This document shows, in pieces, positions 41,841 to 51,069 of a DNA stretch of 64,000 nucleotides (positions are counted from its first letter, which is position 1; every line of letters begins with the position of its first letter). The notes under the pieces were generated by a model, which saw only the letters and a program-made list of their open reading frames with translations, had not been told where the DNA came from and ran no database searches. The position numbers and the translations under genes are program-made. The DNA comes from HGM13006 sp900757695 (GTDB lineage Bacteria > Bacillota > Clostridia > Oscillospirales > Oscillospiraceae): assembly GCA_959607825.1 (NCBI GenBank), contig CAUHNW010000003.1:134702-198701 (forward strand), written 5' to 3'.

Positions 41841-43514
41841 ATGAAAAAACTAGTGAGTCTGACGCTGGCTATGACCATGTGCGTGAGCCTGCTGGCTGGC
41901 TGCGGGAACAAGGATGCTTCCACAACGGAGACAGCTGCCAGTGCGGCTTCTGCCGGCTCCACAGCTACAGTCGCTGAGCCGGATGTGGGGATTGATACCA
42001 CCAATTACCTGAAGATTCAGGATGACAACCCGGATACCGTAGATCCTCAGGCCACCACGGAATACTACACAGTGGCCATGAACATCTTCGACCGTCTGGT
42101 GGAGGTTAAGGCCAATGGCGACGGTACATCGGAGATCGTTCCCTCTCTGGCGAAGAGCTGGGAGATTTCGGATGACGGCCTGACTTACACCTTCACCCTG
42201 AACGAGGGTGTAAAGTTCAGCAACGGTGCAGACCTGACTTCTTCCGATGTGCTCTACACCATCAAGCGTATGCTGACCTATGAGAAGGCTGTAAACGATG
42301 ATATCTATGATATGATTCAGGGCGCTTCTGATGTAGCCGAGGGCAAGACCGAGGAGCTGGCTGGCTTCAAGGTCATTGATGACTATAACTTCTCCATCAC
42401 GCTGGAGGAGCCTTATGGCGCTTTCCTTGCCTGCCTGACCACACCCGGTGCTTCCATCTTTGATGAAGAGACCACCGAGCAGGCTGCCGACCAGTTTGGC
42501 ATTGACCCCGCAGTTACCATTGGTACCGGCCCCTTCACCTTTGCAGCATGGGCGTTCAACTCTGAGCTTGTGCTGTCTGCCAATAAGGACTACTGGGACG
42601 GCGCACCCGCCTGCGAGGGCCTTGTGCTGAAGGTGATCCCCGACGAGGCAACGGCAAGAATGATGTTTGAGAACGGTGAGCTGGATATTCTGGATATGGA
42701 TAACAACGCTTCTCAGCTGGAGTACTTCCTGAACAACGATGCCTATCAGGATCAGATCGTTTCCGGCCCCCGAGTTGGTGTCTACTATATTTGCCTGAAT
42801 GAAAAGTTTACGGAGCTCAGTGATGCCCGGGTGCGCAAGGCACTCCAGTATTCCATTGACCGGCAGGCGATTCTGGATTCCCTGTATGCGGGTCAGGGGC
42901 AGCTGGAAAACGGCATCTTCCCCCACGGCCTGATTGGCTACAATGCGGATCTGCCTGAGATCCCCTATGATGTAGAACAGGCCAAGGCGCTGCTGGCTAA
43001 GGCCGGATATCCGGACGGCTTTGAAATGGAGCTGTGCTATTCTTCTGACGCCGGCCAGACCACCAAGGACATGCTGGAGATCATCTCCGCTTATTGGGCT
43101 GAGATCGGCGTTACCGCCAAGGTCACGGAGGTAGACGAGGGCAGCTTCTACGATATGCGTGCAGCCGGTGAGATTGAATCTTATACTTCCAGCTGGTCCG
43201 CTGACTTTAACGATCCCGATAACTTCATCTACTCCTTCTTCGGCAATGAGAGCAACATCGAGCGCCGTGGCTTTGGCTATTCCAACACGGAGGCAATTGC
43301 CCGTGTGGCTGCTGCCCGTGCCATTGTGGATGAGGACGAGCGTATTGCAGAATATCAGGATCTGGAAAAGCTCATCATTCAGGAGGATGCTGCTTGGGTA
43401 CCGCTGTTCAGTAAAGAGCACCTGTTTGTGGTGAATCCTGCGGTTTCCGGCTTTAAGGTGTCCTGGAATGGCTGGAGCGGAAACTATTACCGCAACGTCA
43501 GCGTAAGCCGCTAA
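41841..43514 (+). CDS. Peptide ABC transporter substrate-binding lipoprotein
   Basis: The 557-residue protein starts with a lipoprotein signal ending LLAGC. The family-5 solute-binding core begins at about residue 50: LVEVKANGDGTSEIVPSLAKSWEISDDGLTYTFTLNEGVKFSNG is the conserved segment, with a later FASDP-like turn. Dpp, Opp and Nik proteins cannot be separated by eye. It is followed by a hairpin and then two permease and two ATPase genes. GAATAGGAGAGAAC precedes the ATG. Confidence 0.93.
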   Translation: MKKLVSLTLAMTMCVSLLAGCGNKDASTTETAASAASAGSTATVAEPDVGIDTTNYLKIQDDNPDTVDPQATTEYYTVAMNIFDRLVEVKANGDGTSEIVPSLAKSWEISDDGLTYTFTLNEGVKFSNGADLTSSDVLYTIKRMLTYEKAVNDDIYDMIQGASDVAEGKTEELAGFKVIDDYNFSITLEEPYGAFLACLTTPGASIFDEETTEQAADQFGIDPAVTIGTGPFTFAAWAFNSELVLSANKDYWDGAPACEGLVLKVIPDEATARMMFENGELDILDMDNNASQLEYFLNNDAYQDQIVSGPRVGVYYICLNEKFTELSDARVRKALQYSIDRQAILDSLYAGQGQLENGIFPHGLIGYNADLPEIPYDVEQAKALLAKAGYPDGFEMELCYSSDAGQTTKDMLEIISAYWAEIGVTAKVTEVDEGSFYDMRAAGEIESYTSSWSADFNDPDNFIYSFFGNESNIERRGFGYSNTEAIARVAAARAIVDEDERIAEYQDLEKLIIQEDAAWVPLFSKEHLFVVNPAVSGFKVSWNGWSGNYYRNVSVSR

Positions 43515-43539
43515 AAATTTCAATCCATATCTTCTATGC

Positions 43540-43565
43540 GGAAGGGCGTCAAATGACGCCCTTCC
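43540..43565 (+). terminator. Hairpin between substrate-binding and permease genes
   Basis: A perfect 11-bp stem (43540-43550 with 43555-43565) without a T tract. Such stems raise the level of the binding-protein mRNA over the downstream permease message. Confidence 0.6.
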
Positions 43566-43680
43566 CGGTGGGTTATCTGGAGATATGTAAACAGCTGGTA
43601 ATTTTTCTTGGCGGGATGTCCAGACTGCTTTTGTGAAAAAACAGCGTGGAAATCCCGGCAACAGAAAGGATGAATTCCCC

Positions 43681-44604
43681 GTGGTGAAAAAAATTGTCAA
43701 CCGCATCTTGGTTTCCATTCCTGTGCTCATCGGTGTCATCTTTTTGATTTTCCTGATGCTCAACGTGGTGCCCGGAAACCCCATTGCGGTCATGATGAAG
43801 GAGCATGCAAAAACCGAGGTCATTGAGCGCATGACGGAGTATTACGGTTTGAACGATCCGGTGCTGGTTCAGTTCGGACGGTATCTGGTCAATGTGCTTC
43901 ATGGTGATTTCGGCATTTCCTATAAGCTCAACCGGTCTGTCACAACGCTGATCCTTCAGGCGTTTCCATATACCCTGAAGCTGTCGCTGATCGCTGCATT
44001 GGTGGCTTGGCTCATAGGCATTCCCGCCGGTATTGTTTCGGCGGTGAAGAAGAATTCCATTCTTGACCACCTGTTTATGGGCGTTTCCCTGATGGGCGTA
44101 TCCATGCCGGTGTTCTGGGCTGCGCTGCTGTTCCAGTACATATTTGCCTACAAGCTGGGCTGGTTCCCAGTGTCGGGCACCAACGGATGGACCAGCTATG
44201 TGCTCCCGTCCATTGTGCTGGGGTGGAGCTCTGCGGGCACCATTGCCCGTCTGACTCGGTCCAATCTGCTGGAAACGCTGGAAGATGACTATATCCGCAC
44301 TGCATGGGCCAAGGGCCTTGGGCAGAGCGGCGTCATTGTCAAGCATGCGTTTAAGAATGCACTGCTGCCGGTGATTACCATGATGGCCATTCAGGTGGCT
44401 TCCCTGCTGTCCGGCGCTGTGATTACGGAGTCGGTATTTGCGATTCCCGGCGTGGGCCGTCTGGCTGTGGATGCTATCTCCAGCCGTGACATGCCGCTGC
44501 TTCAGGGCACTGTTGTATTTACGACCATTCTGATTATTCTGGGCAATTTGCTGGCGGATGTGCTCTACTCTGTCATTGATCCCCGGATTCGTACCGATCA
44601 CTGA
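43681..44604 (+). CDS. Peptide ABC transporter permease (DppB-like)
   Basis: The 307-residue protein has six membrane helices, GVIFLIFLMLNVVPGNP near the N terminus and the EAA loop TAWAKGLGQSGVIVKHAFKNALLPV. GTG 43681 was chosen for AAAGGA ten bases upstream. A GTG at 43633 would add 16 residues and lacks a clear site. Confidence 0.93.
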   Translation: MVKKIVNRILVSIPVLIGVIFLIFLMLNVVPGNPIAVMMKEHAKTEVIERMTEYYGLNDPVLVQFGRYLVNVLHGDFGISYKLNRSVTTLILQAFPYTLKLSLIAALVAWLIGIPAGIVSAVKKNSILDHLFMGVSLMGVSMPVFWAALLFQYIFAYKLGWFPVSGTNGWTSYVLPSIVLGWSSAGTIARLTRSNLLETLEDDYIRTAWAKGLGQSGVIVKHAFKNALLPVITMMAIQVASLLSGAVITESVFAIPGVGRLAVDAISSRDMPLLQGTVVFTTILIILGNLLADVLYSVIDPRIRTDH

Positions 44605-44620
44605 GAGGAGGGCATCGTCA

Positions 44621-45577
44621 TTGCGGAAATCTGATCAATATGCAGCAAAGAAGGCTGCGGAAGTGGAAAAAGACCCAAAGGACGTGCAGGAGCAGCTCCA
44701 TCAGGAGGAGATTGCGGCACAGCTTGGGGAGGACGATACCGCTTGGGATAAGGTAAAGCGTCTATGTAGAGAAAATAAGCTGGCTGCCATTTCGGCGCTG
44801 GTAATCCTTTTGATCGTGCTGGCTGCCATATTTGCCCCCCTTGTGGCGCCCTATGACCCCGCAAAGCAGGATCTGACCCATCGTCTGGAGGGTATGAGTC
44901 TTCAGCATATCTTCGGCACAGATCAGCTGGGCCGGGACGTACTGAGCCGGATGATTTATGGTGCGAGAATTTCTCTGTGCATCGGCATTTTCCCCACCAT
45001 GATCTCCATGATTTTGGGCACCATTCTGGGCCTGATGTCCGGCTACCTTGGAAAGACCGTCGATTTTATTATCATGCGTTTGGCAGACATTGTGATGGCA
45101 TTTCCGTCACTGCTGCTGGCCATGGTGGTCATGTATACGCTGGGCAGCGGCATTGTCAATATCTTCTTGGCTTTGACGATCGTTTCGTGGGCTGGCACCG
45201 CCCGTGTTGTTCGCTCGCAAACCCTGTCGCTCCGGGAAATGGAGTATGTACAGGCGGCCAAGAGCATGGGCGTTGGCAGCTTTAAGACCATGTTTCGGCA
45301 CATTCTGCCCAACTGTCTGCCCTCTTTGATCGTACTGTTTACATTAAATATTCCCGGTTCCATTCTTTCTGAGTCCAGCCTCAGCTATCTGGGCATCGGT
45401 GCACAGTCTCCGGCCACCAGCTGGGGCCTGATGGTGTCGGAAGGAAAGGACTACCTGTTTACCAATCCCGTTGTGGCCATTGCACCCGGCGTTGCCATTC
45501 TGGTGCTGGCACTGGCGTTCAATTTCCTCGGGGATGGTGTGCGTGATGTGCTGGATCCCTATGGGAAGCAGCAGTAA
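44621..45577 (+). CDS. Peptide ABC transporter permease (DppC-like)
   Basis: The 318-residue protein has a cytosolic N terminus of about 55 charged residues, longer than usual, and six helices with the permease EAA loop YVQAAKSMGVGSFKTMFRHILPN. TTG 44621 follows GAGGAGGG; upstream in-frame codons lie in the previous gene. Confidence 0.92.
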   Translation: MRKSDQYAAKKAAEVEKDPKDVQEQLHQEEIAAQLGEDDTAWDKVKRLCRENKLAAISALVILLIVLAAIFAPLVAPYDPAKQDLTHRLEGMSLQHIFGTDQLGRDVLSRMIYGARISLCIGIFPTMISMILGTILGLMSGYLGKTVDFIIMRLADIVMAFPSLLLAMVVMYTLGSGIVNIFLALTIVSWAGTARVVRSQTLSLREMEYVQAAKSMGVGSFKTMFRHILPNCLPSLIVLFTLNIPGSILSESSLSYLGIGAQSPATSWGLMVSEGKDYLFTNPVVAIAPGVAILVLALAFNFLGDGVRDVLDPYGKQQ

Positions 45578-45588
45578 GGAGGCGGAGC

Positions 45589-46575
45589 ATGGAATATACA
45601 CTTCAAATTCAACACCTGAAAACCCAGTTCCAGACCTCCAAGGGCATTTCACCGGTGGTAGACGATGTTACCATCGATATCCCCAAGGGGAAGATCGTTG
45701 GACTGGTAGGGGAGAGCGGCTGCGGCAAGAGTATGACTGCCATGAGTGTCATGCAGTTGGTGAAGAAGCCCGGTAAGATCGTGGACGGCAAGGTCATGCT
45801 TATGGGCCGAAATCTGCTGGAAGCCTCCGAGAAGGAAATGCGGAATGTCCGGGGCAACGAGATCTCCATGATTTTTCAGGAGCCTATGACCTCCCTGAAC
45901 CCGGTGTACACCGTAGGAAAGCAGGTACGGGAGGCAATCCTGCTGCATCAGAACCTCAGCAAAGAAGAGGCGAAGAACAAGGTTATCGATATCTTCCGAA
46001 AGATTGGGATCCCCGAGCCGGAAAAGCGCTACAATTCCTATCCTCATCAGCTTTCCGGCGGCCTCCGGCAGCGTGTGATGATCGGTATGGCGATGGTATG
46101 TGAGCCGGAGCTGCTGATTGCAGACGAACCGACCACTGCGTTGGATGTGACCATTGAGGCCCAGATCCTGAAGCTTATGAAGAAGCTTCGGGATGATAAC
46201 GGAACTTCTATTTTAATGATTACCCACAATATGGGCGTTGTGGCGCAGATGTGCGATATGGTATACGTCATGTATGCCGGTAAAGTTATGGAGCAGGCAG
46301 AAACCTTTGAACTGTTCCGAAACACCTGCCATCCCTATACGGAGGGCCTCTTGAAGTCCATTCCCAGAATGGATAATCAGGTGGATCGGCTCTACAGCAT
46401 TCGAGGCGTTGTCCCCAACCTGCTGCATCTGCCCAAGGGCTGCAGCTTCTGTACCCGCTGTGATTACGCCACAGAGCGCTGCCGTCAGGAACGGCCGGAG
46501 CTTTATCCGGTGGGAGAGGGCCATATGGTTCGCTGCTTCCGCTATGAGAAGGGGGGGGACGGACATGGAGAATAA
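45589..46575 (+). CDS. Peptide ABC transporter ATPase (DppD-like)
   Basis: The 328-residue ATPase has Walker A GESGCGKS, the signature LSGGLRQRVMIGMA, Walker B LLIADEPTTALD and a C-terminal Cys-rich oligopeptide-transporter tail, CSFCTRCDYATERC. It pairs with the next gene for a two-ATPase importer. GGAGGCGGAGC precedes the ATG. Confidence 0.95.
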   Translation: MEYTLQIQHLKTQFQTSKGISPVVDDVTIDIPKGKIVGLVGESGCGKSMTAMSVMQLVKKPGKIVDGKVMLMGRNLLEASEKEMRNVRGNEISMIFQEPMTSLNPVYTVGKQVREAILLHQNLSKEEAKNKVIDIFRKIGIPEPEKRYNSYPHQLSGGLRQRVMIGMAMVCEPELLIADEPTTALDVTIEAQILKLMKKLRDDNGTSILMITHNMGVVAQMCDMVYVMYAGKVMEQAETFELFRNTCHPYTEGLLKSIPRMDNQVDRLYSIRGVVPNLLHLPKGCSFCTRCDYATERCRQERPELYPVGEGHMVRCFRYEKGGDGHGE

Positions 46576-47539
46576 AGTTCTCGTAGATGTAAAGCATCTT
46601 GTGAAGGAATTTCCGGTGTCCGGTTCCGGCAAGGGTGTTGTTCATGCGGTCTCTGACGTGAGCTTTCAGATTTATGAAGGCGAGACCCTCGCTCTGGTGG
46701 GCGAGAGCGGCTGCGGTAAGAGTACCCTTGGTCGGCTGCTGCTCCGACTGCTGGAACCTACCTCCGGTGAGGTGGATTTTGACGGCACCAATGTTGGAAA
46801 GCTCAAGGGGAAAGAGCTGCGGAATTTTCGGAAGGAAATGCAGATCATTTTTCAGGACCCCTATGCATCGCTGAATCCAAGAATGAATGTGGAGCAGATC
46901 ATTTCCGAGCCTCTTGTGACTCATAAAATCTGTGCCAACAAAATGGAGACCCGCCACCGGGTGGTGGAGCTGATGCAGGAGGTCGGCATTCCGGTGGAGT
47001 TCATCCGCCGCTATCCCCATCAGTTCTCCGGTGGCCAACGGCAGCGAATCGGCATCGCCCGGGCGCTGGCACTTCGGCCCCGCTTGATCGTCTGCGATGA
47101 GCCGGTTTCTGCACTGGACGTGTCCATTCAGTCTCAGGTCCTCAACCTGCTGGATGATCTTCAGGAACAGTATCACCTGACCTACCTTTTTATCTCCCAT
47201 GACCTCAGTGTGGTTCGGCATATTTCGGATCGTGTGGCAGTGATGTTCCTGGGCTGTATCTGCGAGATCGGTTCTACCCAGGAGATTTATGAGCAGCCCA
47301 TGCATCCCTATACCAAGTTCCTGCTGGACTCTGTCCCTCAGCCGGATCCCACGCAGCGGGATGACGGAAAGGAACTGCTGGCCGGGGAGATCCCCAGCCC
47401 GGTCAATCCCCCCTCCGGCTGCCGCTTCCGCACTCGCTGCCCCTATGCCACAGACCGCTGTGCCCAGGAGGTACCCGAGCTAAAGACCTATGGTGACCGG
47501 CATGTGGCTTGCCACTATCCATTGAATATCAACGGATGA
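46565..47539 (+). CDS. Peptide ABC transporter ATPase (DppF-like)
   Basis: The 324-residue ATPase has Walker A GESGCGKST, the signature FSGGQRQRIGIARA, Walker B LIVCDEPVSALD and the C-terminal tail CRFRTRCPYATDRC. The ATG overlaps the previous gene by 11 bases, so the two ATPases are coupled. A strong terminator ends the operon. Confidence 0.95.
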   Translation: MENKVLVDVKHLVKEFPVSGSGKGVVHAVSDVSFQIYEGETLALVGESGCGKSTLGRLLLRLLEPTSGEVDFDGTNVGKLKGKELRNFRKEMQIIFQDPYASLNPRMNVEQIISEPLVTHKICANKMETRHRVVELMQEVGIPVEFIRRYPHQFSGGQRQRIGIARALALRPRLIVCDEPVSALDVSIQSQVLNLLDDLQEQYHLTYLFISHDLSVVRHISDRVAVMFLGCICEIGSTQEIYEQPMHPYTKFLLDSVPQPDPTQRDDGKELLAGEIPSPVNPPSGCRFRTRCPYATDRCAQEVPELKTYGDRHVACHYPLNING

Positions 47540-47550
47540 GCCATAAAAAG

Positions 47551-47580
47551 CACCCGCCGCAGAATGCGGCGGGTGTTTGA
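47551..47580 (+). terminator. Terminator of the importer operon
   Basis: A perfect 11-bp stem (47551-47561 with 47565-47575) with a GAA loop, followed by TTT. Confidence 0.8.
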
Positions 47581-47620
47581 GACTGTAAAAGAATCATTAT
47601 ATGCAGACAGGAGCGATTGT

Positions 47621-48145
47621 ATGAGCAGGATAACTCTGCGGCTGGCCAAAGCCGAGGATGTATCTGCGATCATGGAGATCATGCACCGGGCCCATGAGGC
47701 CATGGCGGATCCTTCCGCCTATATCACCGACAGCGCCGAGTATGTATCCCACTATACACAGCAGGACGGCTTTGTACTGCTGGCAGTGGACGGGGAGAAG
47801 CCGGTTGGCTTTTTTATGGCAGCAGCACCGGGGCTGCGGGAGAATAATCTTGGCCACTATCTCGGGTTTACGCCGCAGGAGCTGAAGGGTACCTTGATGA
47901 TGGATTCCGCAGCCGTTCTGCCGGACTATCAGGGCTTGGGCATTATGGGAATGATGTTTGCACGGGCTGTGGAGATGGGGGCTGAGAAATACACCTATCT
48001 GTTAGGAACCGTGGCACCGGAGAATGCACCCAGCTTCCGGAATTTTGAGAAAAACGGCTTTACGCTGTGTAAAAACATTACAAAGCCCGGAGGACAGGTC
48101 CGCTGCTTGATGGGGAAAGGAACTCTTCCAGACCATACACGGTGA
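47621..48145 (+). CDS. GNAT-family N-acetyltransferase
   Basis: The 174-residue protein has the acetyl-CoA loop AVLPDYQGLGIMGMMF and the GNAT ending NAPSFRNFEKNGFTL. The substrate is unknown; small metabolites or peptides are possible. ATG 47621 follows CAGGAGC. Its last 68 bases overlap the end of the convergent aminopeptidase gene. Confidence 0.88.
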   Translation: MSRITLRLAKAEDVSAIMEIMHRAHEAMADPSAYITDSAEYVSHYTQQDGFVLLAVDGEKPVGFFMAAAPGLRENNLGHYLGFTPQELKGTLMMDSAAVLPDYQGLGIMGMMFARAVEMGAEKYTYLLGTVAPENAPSFRNFEKNGFTLCKNITKPGGQVRCLMGKGTLPDHTR

Positions 48146-49148
48146 GATCCTGATACCCGGTGACGGTATGGGCGGCGGCAAGGGAATTCAGCACGGCTTC
48201 CTCTGTGGCTTCGGCAGCGGCACGGAAGGGAATATCCAGCATATCCTCCCGCAGAATTGAGAGTGGAAGCGTGCTGGGGCCCTCCATGGGAATCCGGTTG
48301 GCGGTGGTGAAGCCGATCATCACCTCGCCGCTGCCGTGCCCCAGATAAGATCCCGTCCGGGCAAGTCCCACCCCGCAGCGTCGGATGATCCGCCGGAGCT
48401 GCCGGGAGGAAACGGGAAGATCGGTTGCAAGGATCATCACAATGGAGCCTGCGTCCACCTTGGTGGGCGCATATTTTTTCCGTTCCAGCAGCGGGAGAAT
48501 TTCTGCACCGATGGCCCTGCCGCAGATGGTGAGGTCCTCTGTGGAGCCAAAGTTGGACTGTACCAGAACCCCGAGGGTATAGTCGTTTCCGTCTATGGAG
48601 CATACCCGGGATGCGGTGCCGATGCCGCCCTTGAGACCAAAGCAGATGGTCCCGGCGCCGGCACCCACAGCACCTTCCGGTACAGTCTGGGAAGCGGAAG
48701 CTATGGCGGCATACACATCCTGCTGATGTACGGGACGGAGCGCAATATGGCTCAGGCGTCCATCGTTGCATTCGCCAACCACGGGGTTTAGGGAACGGAT
48801 GGCAATGCCATCCCGCTGGCACTGCTCCAGCGTATAGCTGACCAGTGCGTCAGAGACCAGACCCACGTTCAGTGTACCGGTTAGTGCAATGGGCGTCTCC
48901 AGTGTGCCAAGCTCTTCAATCTGCATGAGACCGCAGGTCTTTCCAAACCCATTGTGGACATAGCAGGCGGCGGTAAGCTTATTGGAAAAAAGATTGCCGG
49001 ATGCGGGAATGACTACCGTAACACCGGTATGCAGGTCTCCCTCTGCGTGGGTGGTTTGACCCACGGTGACACCGGGAACATCGGTGATGGAATTCCCGGG
49101 ACCGGGCGTCATGGTGCCCGGCAGAAAGCCAAAATCACGGATGCGCAT
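48078..49148 (-). CDS. P1-family aminopeptidase (DmpA/BapA-like)
   Basis: The 356-residue N-terminal-nucleophile hydrolase has the family start ITDVPGVTVGQTTH and the conserved GAGAGTICFGLKGGIGTAS. The self-cleavage and nucleophile serine lies in a GSIVMILATD-like segment near residue 235. Such enzymes release N-terminal L- or D-amino acids. The start at 49148 is coupled to the amidotransferase gene two bases upstream; an earlier start at 49196 would overlap that gene by 47 bases. Confidence 0.88.
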   Translation of the reverse strand: MRIRDFGFLPGTMTPGPGNSITDVPGVTVGQTTHAEGDLHTGVTVVIPASGNLFSNKLTAACYVHNGFGKTCGLMQIEELGTLETPIALTGTLNVGLVSDALVSYTLEQCQRDGIAIRSLNPVVGECNDGRLSHIALRPVHQQDVYAAIASASQTVPEGAVGAGAGTICFGLKGGIGTASRVCSIDGNDYTLGVLVQSNFGSTEDLTICGRAIGAEILPLLERKKYAPTKVDAGSIVMILATDLPVSSRQLRRIIRRCGVGLARTGSYLGHGSGEVMIGFTTANRIPMEGPSTLPLSILREDMLDIPFRAAAEATEEAVLNSLAAAHTVTGYQDLTVYGLEEFLSPSSSGPVLRAL

Positions 49149-49149
49149 A

Positions 49150-49812
49150 TCAGTATACCATTTCTTCCCCACGGATGACCTTGAGAAAATAGTCAAAGAT
49201 GGGGAGCCCGTCTACGGTATCTGCCCGGCGATGGGAGAGGCACATGCGCTCTGGATGCCACTGAAGACCGATGATGGGCCGGGTGTCGTGGATCATTGCC
49301 TCCAATACGCCGTCTGGGGCCCATTGGATGGCATGGAATCCATCCACCGGTGTGATCACGGCCTGATGGTGTGCACTGTTGATGGGAAATTCTGTGCCGT
49401 ATAGCTTGGCAAGAAAGCAGTCCGGCAGGCAGCGGCTTTCGTGGGCCTGATCGGCCTGAATCCACTGGTGAGTCTCAAATTCCGGAATGTTTTGGCTGAT
49501 TTTTCCGCCAAAGGCCACGTTGATGAGCTGGTGCCCTTTACAGACACCCAGAATGGGCTTGTCTGCTTCCAGAAAAAGCTGGAGAATTTCCAGCTGACGG
49601 CGGTCCCGTTCCGGTTCGATCTTTCGGCTGCCGTTGATCTCTTCTCCAAACAGGGCCGGATCGATGTCGGCGCCGCCCGGGAGCACCAGAGCGTCATAGG
49701 CGCTGAAATCCGTTTCTTCCAATACGTCTCTGGCGCTGGCGCCCAGCGCATCAAAGGCGGCGACAAAGTTGGCGGCACCCTCGGGGGAGCCGGCGATGGC
49801 GATATGCAGCAT
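49150..49812 (-). CDS. Gamma-glutamyl-GABA hydrolase-like class I amidotransferase
   Basis: The 220-residue enzyme has the nucleophile Cys in PILGVCKGHQ and the His/Glu pair in LQWHPE, the PuuD/GATase class I fold. Members cut gamma-glutamyl bonds. With the aminopeptidase it forms a two-gene operon for amide or peptide breakdown. The product could also be a gamma-glutamyl peptidase. Confidence 0.9.
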   Translation of the reverse strand: MLHIAIAGSPEGAANFVAAFDALGASARDVLEETDFSAYDALVLPGGADIDPALFGEEINGSRKIEPERDRRQLEILQLFLEADKPILGVCKGHQLINVAFGGKISQNIPEFETHQWIQADQAHESRCLPDCFLAKLYGTEFPINSAHHQAVITPVDGFHAIQWAPDGVLEAMIHDTRPIIGLQWHPERMCLSHRRADTVDGLPIFDYFLKVIRGEEMVY

Positions 49813-50100
49813 TCGGATTACCTGCTTTCTTCTAAATAATGGATCGTTTGTGGTAGTTGCGATATTGACAAGGAATTGCTTATTGAATTAATACGGTCTA
49901 AACGAAGCCAAAGCCTTGCTCCATAAAAGAGCAGCAACGCATCGGCAGACATTATTATAGCGAACCGGCAGAATGGTTGCAAGACAAAATAGAATCAAAG
50001 GGGAAATACTGTGGCGAATTGTGCGGTATTGCCCTTGATTTTCAGGGGATTATCCCGTAAACTCTAAGGTGAATCAAAAGAAAGAAAAGAGGCTGTTTCT
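49813..50100. other. Divergent intergenic region, 288 bp
   Basis: No gene is seen. A possible plus-strand promoter is TTGACA near 49867 with TAATAC 18 bp later. The region separates the minus-strand hydrolase operon from the plus-strand dipeptidase operon. Confidence 0.4.
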
Positions 50101-51069
50101 ATGAAGGTCGTAGACATGCACTGTGATACCATTGGAGAGCTTTGGAAGGCCGAAAAGGCCGGAAATCCCATTTCCCTTGCAAAGAATACTCTCCATATAG
50201 ATCTCGAAAAAATGCAGAAGGGGGATTACCTGCTGCAAAACTTTGCGATGTTTGTTTTCCTCGGACGGGAAAAGGATCCGCTGGTAAACGTCTTGGAAAT
50301 GATCGATGTATACCGCCGGGCCATGGCGGAGAATGCAGGCGTGATCGCTCCGGTGCTCCGTTATGAAGATATTGAGAAAAACAGCAAGGCCGGAAAGATG
50401 TCCGGCATGCTGACCATTGAAGAGGGGGCTGTACTGAAGGGAAATCCCTATGTGGTGCGGAGCCTCTACCAGCTGGGCGTTCGGATGCTGACACTGACTT
50501 GGAACTTTGAAAACGAAATTGGCTACCCCAATACCATTGTAAAGGCCAAGGACTATGATCCCTCCAAAAACTATGGTTTGAAGCCTGAGGGCATTGAGAT
50601 CGTAAGAGAGATGAACCGGGTGGGCATGATCGTTGACGTGAGTCATTTGAACGATGATGGTTTCTGGGACGTGGTAAAATACTGTGATGGGCCGTTCGTA
50701 GCATCTCATTCCAATGCGCGGGCTGTATGCGATCATACCAGAAATATGACCGATGATATGATCCGGGCGCTGGCAGACAAGGGCGGCGTTATGGGACTGA
50801 ACTTCTGCGGAGATTTCCTGAATCCTGATGGAAAGAGCCGTGTTGCGGATATGGTTCGTCATGCAAAGCACATTGTGAATGTGGGCGGCATTGACGTTCT
50901 GGGACTGGGCACCGACTATGACGGCATTGACGGTGATCTGGAACTGGATCACTGCGACAAAATGCAGCTGCTGGCACAGGAAATGGAGCGTCAGGGCTTC
51001 AAGACCTCGGAGATCGAGGCAATTTTCCATGGCAACGTGCTGCGGCTTTATAAGGAGGTGCTGAAATGA
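50101..51069 (+). CDS. M19 membrane-type dipeptidase
   Basis: The 322-residue zinc enzyme has the metal motif DMHCDT near residue 5, the bridging Glu in TIEEG, and HLND, SHSNARAV and GTDYDGI ligands. The family cuts dipeptides, including those with C-terminal D-residues. No signal peptide, so it is cytosolic. The next gene overlaps by ATGA. Confidence 0.93.
   Translation: MKVVDMHCDTIGELWKAEKAGNPISLAKNTLHIDLEKMQKGDYLLQNFAMFVFLGREKDPLVNVLEMIDVYRRAMAENAGVIAPVLRYEDIEKNSKAGKMSGMLTIEEGAVLKGNPYVVRSLYQLGVRMLTLTWNFENEIGYPNTIVKAKDYDPSKNYGLKPEGIEIVREMNRVGMIVDVSHLNDDGFWDVVKYCDGPFVASHSNARAVCDHTRNMTDDMIRALADKGGVMGLNFCGDFLNPDGKSRVADMVRHAKHIVNVGGIDVLGLGTDYDGIDGDLELDHCDKMQLLAQEMERQGFKTSEIEAIFHGNVLRLYKEVLK

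Noticed and set aside
41850..43832. Minus-strand open frame of 660 codons opposite the substrate-binding gene
   Set aside because: Shadow frame covering the lipoprotein gene and spanning the hairpin at 43540; no plausible start.
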